A stretch of 64,000 nt of DNA from Agrobacterium tumefaciens (GCA_025560025.1 CP048486.1:1361001-1425000); one strand, 5' to 3'; shown: positions 20,805 to 29,868, numbered from the stretch's first letter. The notes: a model not told the origin generated them from the sequence alone. Numbers and translations: made by a program.

Positions 20805-21245
20805 TTATTTTGCGGGATCGATGAGTGCTATGCCGAATTCGCGGCGGTAACTGCGCCGCAATTCCGCCGGTGTCTCGCGAATGACGACTTCGAGCGTCGG
20901 GCGCACCACCCCCTTCAGGAAATGGCCGCCTTTCGTAGAACCGTCGGCAAAGCCCAGAACAACGTGCAGGTGCGGATTTGGGGTGTCGTTTTCGTCAAGC
21001 GTAATATCGCCAAGCAGGCTCAGAACCTCGCTCTGCTCCGTCACGGGAATTTCCTTATATTCGCGCGTCGAAAGGTCGAAAAAAGCGAGCGTCGCAGTTG
21101 AAAAGGCACCTATCGCGGTCACCGACGCAGCGTTGATGTTTTCCGATTTTGCGAAGCGGCGGATCGCCTCGAATGCCTCTTCCTCCGGGTCGATGACAAG
21201 AATGAAGGCACGTTCGGCACCGGTGACCAGCAATCTACTTTTCAT
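20805..21245 (-). CDS. PPC/DUF296-domain protein
   Basis: 146 residues forming a single PPC (plants and prokaryotes conserved) domain. Visible features are GAFSTATLAFFDLSTREY in the middle and NPHLHVVLGFADGSTKGGHF, whose histidines match the metal-binding positions of bacterial PPC proteins. In plants the domain sits in AT-hook proteins; the bacterial stand-alone versions are trimeric and of unclear function. A GGGAG ribosome site precedes the start. A hairpin with a T-rich tail lies directly upstream and separates the gene from the PfpI-like gene. Confidence 0.85.
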   Translation of the reverse strand: MKSRLLVTGAERAFILVIDPEEEAFEAIRRFAKSENINAASVTAIGAFSTATLAFFDLSTREYKEIPVTEQSEVLSLLGDITLDENDTPNPHLHVVLGFADGSTKGGHFLKGVVRPTLEVVIRETPAELRRSYRREFGIALIDPAK

Positions 21246-21256
21246 GGATGTCTCCC

Positions 21257-21286
21257 AATAAAAGTGCCGCCGGCAAGCGGCGGCAC
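21257..21286 (-). terminator. Leftward hairpin terminator or attenuator between the PfpI-like and PPC genes
   Basis: Arms GTGCCGCCG (21264-21272) and CGGCGGCAC (21278-21286) with a 5-nt loop. In the leftward direction the stem is followed by TTTTATT, which runs straight into the GGGAG ribosome site of the PPC gene. Confidence 0.8.
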
Positions 21287-21302
21287 AGGAATGTCATGCA
21301 CC

Positions 21303-21863
21303 TCAGGCGGCGCGGCGTTCGTGGCGGCCTTCCTCGACCTCCTCGACGATTTTCGCAACGAAGGCATCTAGGTCTTCCGGGCTGCGGGACGTGATGATGC
21401 CCTTGTCCGTCACCACCTTTTCGTCCTTCCAGTTGGCGCCGGCGTTTTTCAGGTCGGTCTTGATCGACCAGTAGGAAGTGGCGTTACGGCCGCGCAGGGC
21501 ATCCGCTTCAACGAGAAGCCAGGGGGCGTGGCAAATCGCAGCCACGACCTTGCCGGACTTGACGAAATCGCGAATGACGCGCATCGCATCCTCGTCGTGG
21601 CGCAGGACATCCGGATTGATCTGGCCGCCTGGAAGAACCAGCGCATCGAAGTCATCCGATTTGATGCTCCCGGCGGAAAGATCGACGGCAATGCTGTCGC
21701 CCCAGTCCTTTTTATCCCAGCTCCTGATCTCGCCTTCCTTGATTGAGGCGATCTTTACGTCCGCACCCTTGGCCTTCAACTGGTCATAGGGCACGCGCAG
21801 TTCGGAGCGCTCATAGCCGTCCGTTGCGAGAATGAGGATCTTTGCAGCGTTGATGGCAGTCAT
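21303..21863 (-). CDS. DJ-1/PfpI-family protein (type 1 glutamine amidotransferase-like)
   Basis: 186 residues. The nucleophile elbow is AAICHAPWLLVEA with the catalytic Cys near residue 112. An upstream acidic residue in the SELRVPYDQL region and LVLPGGQINPD near residue 76 fit PfpI/YhbO-like proteins, which are associated with carbonyl and oxidative stress as deglycases, chaperones or proteases (activities debated). The ribosome site AAGGAG is strong. The gene follows the 73-residue small protein by 18 bp, and both probably use the EcfG promoter at 22261-22285. Confidence 0.9.
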   Translation of the reverse strand: MTAINAAKILILATDGYERSELRVPYDQLKAKGADVKIASIKEGEIRSWDKKDWGDSIAVDLSAGSIKSDDFDALVLPGGQINPDVLRHDEDAMRVIRDFVKSGKVVAAICHAPWLLVEADALRGRNATSYWSIKTDLKNAGANWKDEKVVTDKGIITSRSPEDLDAFVAKIVEEVEEGRHERRAA

Positions 21864-21881
21864 ATCTGTCTCCTTATGGGT

Positions 21882-22103
21882 TCAATCATCCTTGTCGGAA
21901 TTCACGGAAGGGAGAAAAAATTCCACGTCCTTCAGGCGTTCCTCGTCGAGATTTTCGATGTTGGTCTGCCAAAATCTCTCCGCTTCCGCCGGTTCGTCTT
22001 TCCATTGGCGCACGAAGGTCTTGTTGTCGTCGATCATGACCTGGCGGGTTCCGCCGAGCCGCAGATATTCTTCCGCAAGTTTACGCGTTTCGGTCTTTTC
22101 CAT
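21882..22103 (-). CDS. Small acidic conserved-looking protein, unknown function
   Basis: 73 residues starting MEKTETRKLAEEYLRLGG. The ATG at 22103 is chosen because AAGGAG lies 7 bp upstream; a longer frame to 22184 has no such site. The protein is highly charged and probably helical, with an acidic end (VNSDKDD). It is first in a leftward transcript from an exact EcfG-type promoter, followed by the PfpI-like gene. No domain is recognised; a stress-related role is inferred from position. Confidence 0.7.
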   Translation of the reverse strand: MEKTETRKLAEEYLRLGGTRQVMIDDNKTFVRQWKDEPAEAERFWQTNIENLDEERLKDVEFFLPSVNSDKDD

Positions 22104-22260
22104 GTCGCGGCTCCTTATGCGTGGAAAGCGGGGACGGAGGGACGCCGGATGGGTAAGAAGCTCGGCTGCCATTTCGTTGGCCACCGGGAGAAAACGGAAA
22201 AATCCCGATGTTCTTCAGCGCCATCGCGTCCGTTTGACACGGCGGCCCTCCTGCCAGAAC

Positions 22261-22285
22261 AACGTGGGCTTTCCTATATGGTTCC
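22261..22285 (-). promoter_or_regulatory. EcfG-type promoter for the small-protein/PfpI pair
   Basis: Minus strand: GGAAC (22281-22285), 16 bp, CGTT (22261-22264), an exact consensus match. The start codon at 22103 lies about 150 bp downstream, giving a longer leader than at the other sites. Confidence 0.8.
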
Positions 22286-22340
22286 CATGTTTTGAAGGGG
22301 TGTCATTGCCGGGGCCAAATACATCGCGCGCAATTTTTCC

Positions 22341-22366
22341 CGGAACAAACGGGCCAGGCCCGCTGT
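22341..22366 (+). promoter_or_regulatory. Possible EcfG-type promoter for the QEGLA cassette
   Basis: GGAAC (22341-22345), 17 bp, TGTT (22363-22366): one mismatch in the -10. The spacer contains a 6-1-6 palindrome CGGGCC-A-GGCCCG. It lies 27 bp before the start at 22393, back to back with the exact leftward element at 22261-22285. Confidence 0.45.
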
Positions 22367-22392
22367 TTTACCCCCGATGCAGGGGAGGCAGC

Positions 22393-23223
22393 ATGGCAGC
22401 CGGACAGAGCGACGACGAATATCGCGGCAATAACGAAAACAAGGGTTTCTGGTCGATCGACTTCGGCAATTCGCCCGTCATCGGCACGGCTATTCATGAC
22501 GGTCATCGCATCCGTCCCGATATAGCCGGCCTGATGGCACTTTCCCCGGACAAGCGGCTGCGGGAAGAAGATCCGTTTACCGGCGCGATGATTGCAGGGA
22601 TGACCAACCGTATCGTCGTTCATCATTCGCGTTTTGAAATCGATCTCAACCGCGCTGCCGATCAGGCGATCTATTTAAAGCCGGAACAATCCTGGGGCTT
22701 GGAGGTCTGGAACGGGCAGCCGCCCGAAGACGCGCTTCGCCAATCGCTCGATTTTCATGCCGACTATTACACGATGCTTGAAGCGGTTCTTTCAACGGTT
22801 GAGCGCCGGCATGGCGCTTTCGTGGTGCTGGACGTGCATAGCTATAATCATCGCCGACAGGGCGCTGCCGCGCCGCCAACGGCGCAGGCGGAAGCGCCCG
22901 ACATCAATATTGGCACCTATTCCATGGATCGTAGCCGCTGGAACGATATCGTCAGTGCGGTGGGCCGTCATTTTGCATCCGCGACCATTGGTGGGCGCCG
23001 CCTCGATGTGCGCGAGAATGTGGCCTTTCAGGGCAAAGGAGAGCAGACCCGCTTCATTCATGAGCGCTTTGCGGAGAATGGCTGCGCCATCGCGATCGAA
23101 TTCAAGAAATTCTTCATGGATGAGTGGACGGGAGAGGCGGATGCGCGCGCGGTGGCGGATATTCGCGACACGATTGCAGCACTTCAGCCGGTCATTGAAG
23201 AATGTCTGAGATCGCGGCGATGA
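22393..23223 (+). CDS. N-formylglutamate amidohydrolase-family protein
   Basis: 276 residues from ATG 22393, preceded by AGGGGAGG. Family hallmarks are HHSRFEIDLNR (about residue 77), VLDVHSYNHR (about residue 150) and, toward the end, CAIAIEFKKFFMDEW with the conserved glutamate. The Pfam FGase family hydrolyses N-formyl or related acyl-amide bonds with a metal ion, the best known role being the last step of one histidine degradation route. No hut genes are near. Instead the stop overlaps the start of the QEGLA gene (ATGA), so a histidine role is unlikely. Confidence 0.88.
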   Translation: MAAGQSDDEYRGNNENKGFWSIDFGNSPVIGTAIHDGHRIRPDIAGLMALSPDKRLREEDPFTGAMIAGMTNRIVVHHSRFEIDLNRAADQAIYLKPEQSWGLEVWNGQPPEDALRQSLDFHADYYTMLEAVLSTVERRHGAFVVLDVHSYNHRRQGAAAPPTAQAEAPDINIGTYSMDRSRWNDIVSAVGRHFASATIGGRRLDVRENVAFQGKGEQTRFIHERFAENGCAIAIEFKKFFMDEWTGEADARAVADIRDTIAALQPVIEECLRSRR

Positions 23224-25097
23224 ATATATCCTCCGCCCGCAATGCGCCGTCCCCCATCGCCGATCTGGTTGATGATGTCGTGTCATGCCTCGAGGCCGGC
23301 AAGGCCGTCCGCCGCGATGTCGGAAAAGATGGCCGCCTGCATATCGACCGGCCGCTGCCGTTCCTCTGTCTGCATCTGACGGGCGGCACGAAAGACCTCG
23401 CCGCGCGCGATATCGCCGCTGCCCATGCATCCTATCTCATCGCCTCCACCATTCAGGAGGCTGCGCCGCTGATCGAGGCCGTGGGCGCCGCCATGCGGCA
23501 GCGTTTCGGCGCTTTCATGGTGATTGATATCGGCGAGCTGGAACATGATATTCTTCTGGCCGACGATTCCCCCTTCCTGCCGCATTATGAAGTTTCCGTC
23601 TCCGCCACGGCTGAACCGGAAACGCAAAAGGCGCGCCGGGTCTTCATCAAAGCGGTTTGTGATGCCGAGGTGCGGTTTCGCACGCCGCGCATTATCCGGC
23701 CGGAACCGGATGCCGATCCGATCCTCAGGTTTCAGAATGCCGGGCTGGATTTCCCCTGCATCAGCGTGCGTTTTGCGCCGATCTATCGTCAGCCGGAATC
23801 CGGAGCGGATTATCCTGGCCTGCGCGAAACGATGATCGCCGATCTTTTCGATGCCGGTTTGCAGGCTTTCTCTTCATTTGCTTCCGGCATGGATGCACTC
23901 AAGGTCACCAGCCACCGGGCACTCGGCCGCAAAGCCTTCGTCGATGCAGTCAGACGTGCGGATCGTTCGATCGACGACATTGTCTCTTCCTTCGATTTTC
24001 TTCTGTCCGTCACACCGATCAATGCTCGCCGGGCCTTCGAGGAGTTCCGCGATGGCGGCTTTCAATATGCGCCGCGCCTGCTCTATCGGCCGCTCGGTGT
24101 CGATGTCGAGGAGCAGAAACGCAAGCTCTATTCGGTCGTTTTCGATCATCTGGAAGACCCGGTGCTCTATCACCTCTACCGGGAAAAACAGCGGGAGATC
24201 GATCTGCAGCTGACGATGCTTGCAAGCCTGCACCATCGCACCTTCACCGATTTTTCACGCGCCCTGTATGGCGCCGTGGAACCCGCACTTCTGACACTCG
24301 CGCTTGGTGTGCTCAAGGATTGTCCGCGAAAGGAAGAAGGCGGCGAAATCGCCATGGTCGATTGCTACGCGGTCGCCAAGAAGTCGCGGGAGATGGTCGA
24401 GACCTATCTGGCGGAAGACCCGGAATTCAAGGCGCGCGTCGAGATCCGTGACGACCTGCCGCCGGGCCTAATGGTGACGGGCGAGAAGCTTCTGATTTCC
24501 CGCCACACCGTCATGGAACAGCGCCGTGTCGAGGCGCTGCTGTCGCATGAGATCGGCGTGCATCTTCTCACCTATTTCAACGGCTCGTTTCAGGGCTTGC
24601 GGCTCTTTCGCACCGGCCTTTCCGGTTATGAGGGCGTGCAGGAAGGGCTGGCGGTGCTGGCGGAACATCTGGCCGGCGGCATGACGCGCGAGCGCCTGCG
24701 GCTGATCGCCGGCCGCGTTATTGGCTGCGCCGCCATGCTGGATGGGGCAAGCTTCGTCGAGACCTTCCGCATCATGACCCGCGACCACGGTTTCGATGAG
24801 GCCGGGGCCTTCAACATGGTGCTGCGCATCTATCGCGGCGGCGGTCTTTCCAAGGACGCGATCTATCTGCGCGGGCTGGCGGAGGTGCTGGAGCATCTGC
24901 GCAGGGGCGGGGCGCTCGATCCGTTCTGGATGGGCAAGATCGCCGCCGCCCATTTTCCGGTGATGCAGGAGCTGGCCCTGCGCGGCCTGCTTCGTCCGCC
25001 GGCTGTCAGACCCGCATTTCTGCTGCCCGCCCGGGCTAATGAGCGGCTGGAAAAAATACGGGCTGGGTTATCCATTGCCGAACTGGCGACATTATAG
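23220..25097 (+). CDS. QEGLA-motif protein (TIGR02421/DUF1704), putative metallopeptidase
   Basis: About 625 residues if the ATG at 23220 (overlapping the previous stop) is used; an ATG at 23202 would add six. The defining features are HEIGVH at about residues 443-448, a HExxxH zinc-ligand pattern, and QEGLA about 27 residues later, whose glutamate is a plausible third ligand. Databases call the family flavohemoglobin expression-modulating QEGLA protein, function unknown. DUF1704 also includes the eukaryotic tubulin tyrosine carboxypeptidase MATCAP. I therefore infer a carboxypeptidase-like activity. Its tight coupling to an amidohydrolase and an ATP-grasp ligase supports action on a peptide bond made by the latter. 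Confidence 0.88.
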   Translation: MNISSARNAPSPIADLVDDVVSCLEAGKAVRRDVGKDGRLHIDRPLPFLCLHLTGGTKDLAARDIAAAHASYLIASTIQEAAPLIEAVGAAMRQRFGAFMVIDIGELEHDILLADDSPFLPHYEVSVSATAEPETQKARRVFIKAVCDAEVRFRTPRIIRPEPDADPILRFQNAGLDFPCISVRFAPIYRQPESGADYPGLRETMIADLFDAGLQAFSSFASGMDALKVTSHRALGRKAFVDAVRRADRSIDDIVSSFDFLLSVTPINARRAFEEFRDGGFQYAPRLLYRPLGVDVEEQKRKLYSVVFDHLEDPVLYHLYREKQREIDLQLTMLASLHHRTFTDFSRALYGAVEPALLTLALGVLKDCPRKEEGGEIAMVDCYAVAKKSREMVETYLAEDPEFKARVEIRDDLPPGLMVTGEKLLISRHTVMEQRRVEALLSHEIGVHLLTYFNGSFQGLRLFRTGLSGYEGVQEGLAVLAEHLAGGMTRERLRLIAGRVIGCAAMLDGASFVETFRIMTRDHGFDEAGAFNMVLRIYRGGGLSKDAIYLRGLAEVLEHLRRGGALDPFWMGKIAAAHFPVMQELALRGLLRPPAVRPAFLLPARANERLEKIRAGLSIAELATL

Positions 25098-25107
25098 GAG
25101 GGGCTTC

Positions 25108-26154
25108 ATGCGTATCGCATTTTTCGTCAATTCCATCGAAACCGAGGGACCGAACTACGCGACCGGCCTGCTTGCCATGGCGGCGCTCAATCGCGGCCAC
25201 GAGGTGGTCTATCTGACGCCCGGCGATTTCACGTTGCGCTCGGACGACAGCCTGACCATCCATGCCACGGTGCTGCCGAAGGCGAAATACAAGAAATCGG
25301 ATGCGTTTCATGCTGCCCTGCAGGACAAGGCGCTGGAACGGCGGACCATGGATGTGGAGGAAATCGATGCGTTGATGCTGCGCAACGACCCCTCTCTCGA
25401 CCAGACCACACGGCCATGGGCGGTGCATGCCGGCATCCTGTTCGGGCGGCTTGCCGAACAGCGTGGCGTCGTGGTTCTGAACGATCCCGAAGGTCTGGCG
25501 CTCGCGCAGAACAAGCTCTATTTCCAGAGCTTTCCCGAAATCGTCCGCCCGACCACGATCATTTCGCGCAATGTCGAGGAAATCCGCGCCTTTGCCGACG
25601 CGCACCCCAAGGGCGTCATCGTCAAGCCGCTGCAGGGCTCCGGCGGCAAGAATGTCTTCAAGATCGGCTCCAGCAAGGAGACCAATCTCAACCAGATTTT
25701 CGAGGCGGTGAGCCTCGAAGGTTATCTGATCGCGCAGGCCTATCTGCCGGCCGCCAAGGATGGTGATATCCGCTTCTTCATGATGAATGGCCGCCCGCTG
25801 ATGCGCGACGGTCAATATGCCGCCCTGCGCCGCGTGCCGGCGAAAGGCGATCTGCGCTCCAACATTCACGCCAAGGGCACCGCCGAGGCGGTGAAAGTGA
25901 CGGACGAAATCGTGGCGCTTGCCGATATGATGCGGCCGAAGCTGGTGGAAGACGGCATGTTCCTTGTCGGGCTGGATATCGTTGGCGACAAGATACTGGA
26001 AGTGAACGTGTTTTCCCCGGGTGGCCTTTCCAATATCCGCGATCTCACGGAGATGGATTTCAGCGACACGATCATTGAGGCCGTCGAAACCAAGATCACC
26101 ATGCAGAGCGCTTCCGGCGGCACCATCTCCAACCGCCTGCTGGCGACGTTGTGA
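25108..26154 (+). CDS. ATP-grasp ligase, glutathione synthetase-like
   Basis: 348 residues from ATG 25108 (AGGAGGGG upstream), 10 bp after the QEGLA stop. It opens MRIAFFVNSIETEGPNYAT. The ATP-grasp core is visible: KPLQGSGGKNVFKI (about residue 175) as the glycine-rich lid and DIVGDKILEVNVFSPGG (about residue 290) as the Mg2+-binding region. It resembles bacterial glutathione synthetase in its second half, but the N-terminal part differs and the neighbourhood has no GshA. It is more likely a carboxylate-amine ligase dedicated to this cassette. It converges on lpsL with only 2 bp between stops. Confidence 0.85.
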   Translation: MRIAFFVNSIETEGPNYATGLLAMAALNRGHEVVYLTPGDFTLRSDDSLTIHATVLPKAKYKKSDAFHAALQDKALERRTMDVEEIDALMLRNDPSLDQTTRPWAVHAGILFGRLAEQRGVVVLNDPEGLALAQNKLYFQSFPEIVRPTTIISRNVEEIRAFADAHPKGVIVKPLQGSGGKNVFKIGSSKETNLNQIFEAVSLEGYLIAQAYLPAAKDGDIRFFMMNGRPLMRDGQYAALRRVPAKGDLRSNIHAKGTAEAVKVTDEIVALADMMRPKLVEDGMFLVGLDIVGDKILEVNVFSPGGLSNIRDLTEMDFSDTIIEAVETKITMQSASGGTISNRLLATL

Positions 26155-26156
26155 GG

Positions 26157-27179
26157 TTATTCTCGTAATTCGGCCGGGTGCATCTCGCGATACCAGGCGA
26201 CGAGGGCCTTGATGCCCTCTTCGACCGGGGTTTGCGGCACATAACCGGTCAATGCCTTCAGAAGGTCGGGCGAGGCGAAGGTGCGGGGAACATCGCCCTG
26301 CTGCATCGGCAGCATGTTGCGGATCGCGGGTTTCCCGACCGCCTTTTCGACCGTCTCTACGAAATGCATCAGTTCCACCGGCTGGCCGCCGCCAATATTG
26401 ACCACGCGGAAGGGCGCGTGGTGCGAGAGCGTATCGGTGACGCCTTCCTGCGTGACGCGGTTTTCCTCGGACGGGATAACCGTGCTCAACCGGACGATGC
26501 CCTCGACCAGATCGTCGATATAGGTGAAGTCGCGGCTCATATTGCCTTGCCCGTAAATATCGATCGGCCGGCCGTTGGAAACGGCGTCGACGAATTTGAT
26601 CGGCGCCATGTCCGGCCGTCCCCATGGACCGTAGACCGTGAAGAAGCGGAAGGCGGTGGTGGGCAGCTTGTGCAGATGGGCATAGCTGTGCGCCATCAGC
26701 TCCATCGATTTTTTGGTGGCGGCGTAAAGCGTCATCGGCTCGTCGGCCTTGTCGCTTTCCGCAAAGGGGATTTTTTCGTTGGCGCCGTAGATGGAGGAGG
26801 TCGATGCCAGCATCAGGTGCTTGACCTCAAGGCTTCTGGCGAGCTCCAGCATGTTGAACGAGCCGATGAGATTGGAATCGATATAGGCGCGCGGATTTTC
26901 AAGGCTGTAACGGACGCCTGCCTGTGCGGCGAGGTGGATGATGATCTCAGGTTCGGCGGCCTCAGCCGCGCGCTTCAGCGCATCTGTATCTTCCAGCATG
27001 CCGATTTCGGCCCGGAAGCCGTTGGAGCGGGAAAGAATGGCGTGGCGTTTTTCCTTGAGGCTGACATCGTAATATTTCGTCATGCCGTCGAAACCGGTCA
27101 CGAAATGGCCGGCGTCCAACAGTCGCTTCGCAACATAAAAGCCGATGAAGCCAGCCGTGCCGGTAACCAGATAACGCAT
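26157..27179 (-). CDS. lpsL: UDP-glucuronate 4-epimerase-like NAD-dependent epimerase
   Basis: 340 residues, extended SDR fold: [15 protein letters not shown] at the N-terminus and catalytic Tyr/Lys in [13 protein letters not shown] (about residue 150), with [14 protein letters not shown] typical of UDP-GlcA 4-epimerases (LpsL/Cap1J). It converts UDP-glucuronate to UDP-galacturonate, a donor for rhizobial LPS core and lipid A. The substrate would come from the UDP-glucose dehydrogenase encoded 86 bp upstream on the same strand. Confidence 0.88.
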   Translation of the reverse strand: MRYLVTGTAGFIGFYVAKRLLDAGHFVTGFDGMTKYYDVSLKEKRHAILSRSNGFRAEIGMLEDTDALKRAAEAAEPEIIIHLAAQAGVRYSLENPRAYIDSNLIGSFNMLELARSLEVKHLMLASTSSIYGANEKIPFAESDKADEPMTLYAATKKSMELMAHSYAHLHKLPTTAFRFFTVYGPWGRPDMAPIKFVDAVSNGRPIDIYGQGNMSRDFTYIDDLVEGIVRLSTVIPSEENRVTQEGVTDTLSHHAPFRVVNIGGGQPVELMHFVETVEKAVGKPAIRNMLPMQQGDVPRTFASPDLLKALTGYVPQTPVEEGIKALVAWYREMHPAELRE

Positions 27180-27265
27180 GATGATTATATCCCGAATTCG
27201 TTGGTGCGTTTGCGGTCTGACCGAAGCGCAGAAAACCTTTTAATGAAATGGCGAAAACGAAACCT

Positions 27266-28597
27266 CTATGCGCCCTTGTCGAAACCGCCTTCATGCGGAC
27301 GGCCGACCGCGGCATAGATGAAACCATGCGCGGCGACCTCATCCGTGCGGTAGATATTGCGCAGATCCACCAGCACCGGATGTTTCATGATCGCTTTCAG
27401 GCGCGGCAGGTCGAGCGCACGGAACTGGTTCCATTCCGTCACGATCACCACGGCGTCGGCATCTTCCGCCGCCTCGTAGGGGCCGGCCGCGTATTCGATG
27501 TCTTCCATCAGATGGCGGGCATTCGCCATGCCTTCCGGATCGTAACCGACGACTTTCGCACCGCCGTCCTGCAGGGTCTGGATGATGGCGATTGCCGGGC
27601 TGTCGCGCATGTCGTCGGTATTCGGTTTGAAGGTGAGGCCGAGCACAGCGATCTTCTTGCCGCGCACATCGCCGCCCACCGCATTGATGACCTTGCGGCC
27701 CATGGCGCGCTTGCGATTGTCGTTAATGGCGATGGTGGTCTCGATCAGTCGCACCGGCGCGTCATAATCCTGCGCGGTCTTGGCGAGCGCCAGCGTGTCC
27801 TTCGGGAAACAGGAGCCGCCATAACCGGGGCCGGCATGCAGGAATTTGGGGCCGATGCGGCCATCGAGGCCGATGCCGCGCGAGACATCCTGCACATTGG
27901 CGCCGACCTTTTCGCAGAGGTCAGCCATCTCGTTGATGAAGGTGATCTTCATCGCCAGAAAGGCGTTGGCGGCATATTTGATTAGTTCGGAAGCGCGTCT
28001 TGTGGTGAAGAGCAGCGGCGACTGGTTGAGATAGAGCGGGCGGTAAACCTCGGTCATGACGGGGCGGGCGCGCTCGTCCGAAAGGCCGACGACGATGCGG
28101 TCCGGCCGCTTGAAATCCTCGATGGCCGCACCTTCGCGCAGGAATTCCGGGTTGGAGACAACCGCAAAATCGGCCGAAGGGTTTTCCTCGTGGATGATAC
28201 GCTCCACCTCATCACCTGTGCCGACGGGAACGGTGGATTTGGTGACGATGACCGTGAAGCCGTCAAGCGAATGGGCGATCTCTTTTGCCGCCGCATAGAC
28301 ATAACCAAGATCGGCATGGCCATCGCCGCGCCGCGAGGGCGTGCCGACCGCGATGAAGACGACATCGGCATTGGCAACGGCTGCGGAAAGATCGGTGGTG
28401 AAGCTCAACCGCCCGGCCTTTGCATTGTTGGCGACAATGGTCTCCAGACCCGGTTCGAAGATTGGAATATGGCCGTTTTTCAGGGCCTCGATCTTCTCCG
28501 GCATCTTGTCGACGCAGACCACATCATGGCCGAAATCCGCAAAACACGCGCCGGACACAAGGCCGACATAACCCGAACCGATCATCACAATCCGCAT
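27266..28597 (-). CDS. ugd: UDP-glucose 6-dehydrogenase
   Basis: 443 residues. Rossmann motif MIGSGYVGLVSGACFADFG, active-site region GGSCFPKDTLAL with the nucleophilic cysteine (about residue 260), and a C-terminal UDP-binding domain (GLTFKPNTDDMRDSPA). It oxidises UDP-glucose to UDP-glucuronate with two NAD+. It is the first gene of a probable ugd-lpsL operon (RkpK-LpsL in sinorhizobia). Ribosome site AAAGGAAAAAGA precedes the start. Confidence 0.93.
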   Translation of the reverse strand: MRIVMIGSGYVGLVSGACFADFGHDVVCVDKMPEKIEALKNGHIPIFEPGLETIVANNAKAGRLSFTTDLSAAVANADVVFIAVGTPSRRGDGHADLGYVYAAAKEIAHSLDGFTVIVTKSTVPVGTGDEVERIIHEENPSADFAVVSNPEFLREGAAIEDFKRPDRIVVGLSDERARPVMTEVYRPLYLNQSPLLFTTRRASELIKYAANAFLAMKITFINEMADLCEKVGANVQDVSRGIGLDGRIGPKFLHAGPGYGGSCFPKDTLALAKTAQDYDAPVRLIETTIAINDNRKRAMGRKVINAVGGDVRGKKIAVLGLTFKPNTDDMRDSPAIAIIQTLQDGGAKVVGYDPEGMANARHLMEDIEYAAGPYEAAEDADAVVIVTEWNQFRALDLPRLKAIMKHPVLVDLRNIYRTDEVAAHGFIYAAVGRPHEGGFDKGA

Positions 28598-28980
28598 TCT
28601 TTTTCCTTTCGGTTAGCGAGGCCATGGTAACGCAGCAATATCAGCCGGGGAAATCGGCGGATGAAAATCGCACGATAATATTTAGCCGCCTTCACGCCCG
28701 CCGCCAAGCGCCACGATCAACACCGGCTAACCTCTTTCCATGACGGTGATGTGATGGCCATGGCGGGACAAATTTGCCGCACCCTGCAGCCATTTTCATC
28801 GGTTGGGTTCAATCGGGCAATTTTGCCGTTTTTCCGGCTTGCACTCATAGGTAGCCGGGTCTAGCCATAGGGCTGAGGATCAAATCTGCCAGACTGTCTG
28901 TCCCTTGAAGGGGCGTCCGGGTCGCGTTCCACGCGGCCGGGGGATGCTTTGCATTGCGGTCGGTGTTTGGGGACGTTCAA
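28598..28980. other. 383-bp divergent intergenic region
   Basis: Separates ugd (leftward) from the DMT transporter (rightward) and must contain both promoters. I see no open frame with a ribosome site, no EcfG motif and no strong hairpin. The stretch is richer in A/T than its flanks around 28660-28700 and 28790-28830. Confidence 0.5.
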
Positions 28981-29868
28981 ATGCAAAAGGGTTTTCTGCT
29001 CGGTCTGTTCGCTTATGCGACCTTTTCCATGGGCGATGCCACCATCAAGTCGCTTGGATCGCAGATCAGCGTTTTCGAAATCGGCTTCTTCAGCATTCTA
29101 TTTTCCGGCATTTTCATTTTCTTCAGTAAACCACGGGAGGAAAGGTGGCGTGAATTCTGGCGCATGAGCCGGCCCTTTGCCGTGCACGGGCGTGCCATTT
29201 CCGGCCTCTTCGCCGGTATTTTTGGCATCTACGCCTTCACCACTATTCCACTGGCGGAAGCCTATGCGCTGATCTTCCTGTCGCCGCTTTTTGTGACCGT
29301 GCTTTCCGCCGTGGTGCTGAAGGAAAATATCGGTCCATGGCGCTGGGCGGCGGTTCTGGCGGGTATCGTCGGCGTGATCCTCGTCGTGCGGCCAGGCTTC
29401 AAGACGCTGGAACTCGGGCATTTCGCCGCCATCGGCGTTGCCTTCCTGGCGGCGATGACCATCGTTTTGCTGCGCTCGCTTGCCGGCAAGGAAAAGCGCA
29501 CCTCGATCATGGGCGTGCTGCTGATCTACGGCCTCACCTTCAATGGCATTGCCTCCATCCCCGAATTCGTCATGCCCAACCTGCACCAGCTTCTGGCCTT
29601 CGCCTTCATCGGCCTTTGCACGGCCACGGGGCAGATCACCCTTCTGGTCGCAACCCGCATCGCGCCAGCAAGCCAGATCGCGCCATCGCATTATTCGCAA
29701 ATCCTCTGGGCCGTGGCGATCGGCATGGCTTTCTTCCACGAATATCCGGATGCGGTCGCCGTGCTTGGTCTGGCCGTCATCGCCGCATCGGGACTGCTGA
29801 CGATGATCCGCGAAAAGGTGAGGCTCGGCACCGTGCGCTGGAACCCGTTTTTCCGCAATCGCCTCTGA
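28981..29868 (+). CDS. DMT-superfamily (EamA) transporter
   Basis: 295 residues from ATG 28981 (GGGGA upstream), with ten predicted membrane spans in two EamA repeats. The conserved EamA positions near the repeat ends are visible (AEAYALIFLSPLFVTVLSAVVLKEN in the first, PSHYSQILWAVAIGMAFF in the second). These proteins export or exchange small metabolites; the substrate cannot be inferred. It stands alone, divergent from ugd. Confidence 0.88.
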   Translation: MQKGFLLGLFAYATFSMGDATIKSLGSQISVFEIGFFSILFSGIFIFFSKPREERWREFWRMSRPFAVHGRAISGLFAGIFGIYAFTTIPLAEAYALIFLSPLFVTVLSAVVLKENIGPWRWAAVLAGIVGVILVVRPGFKTLELGHFAAIGVAFLAAMTIVLLRSLAGKEKRTSIMGVLLIYGLTFNGIASIPEFVMPNLHQLLAFAFIGLCTATGQITLLVATRIAPASQIAPSHYSQILWAVAIGMAFFHEYPDAVAVLGLAVIAASGLLTMIREKVRLGTVRWNPFFRNRL

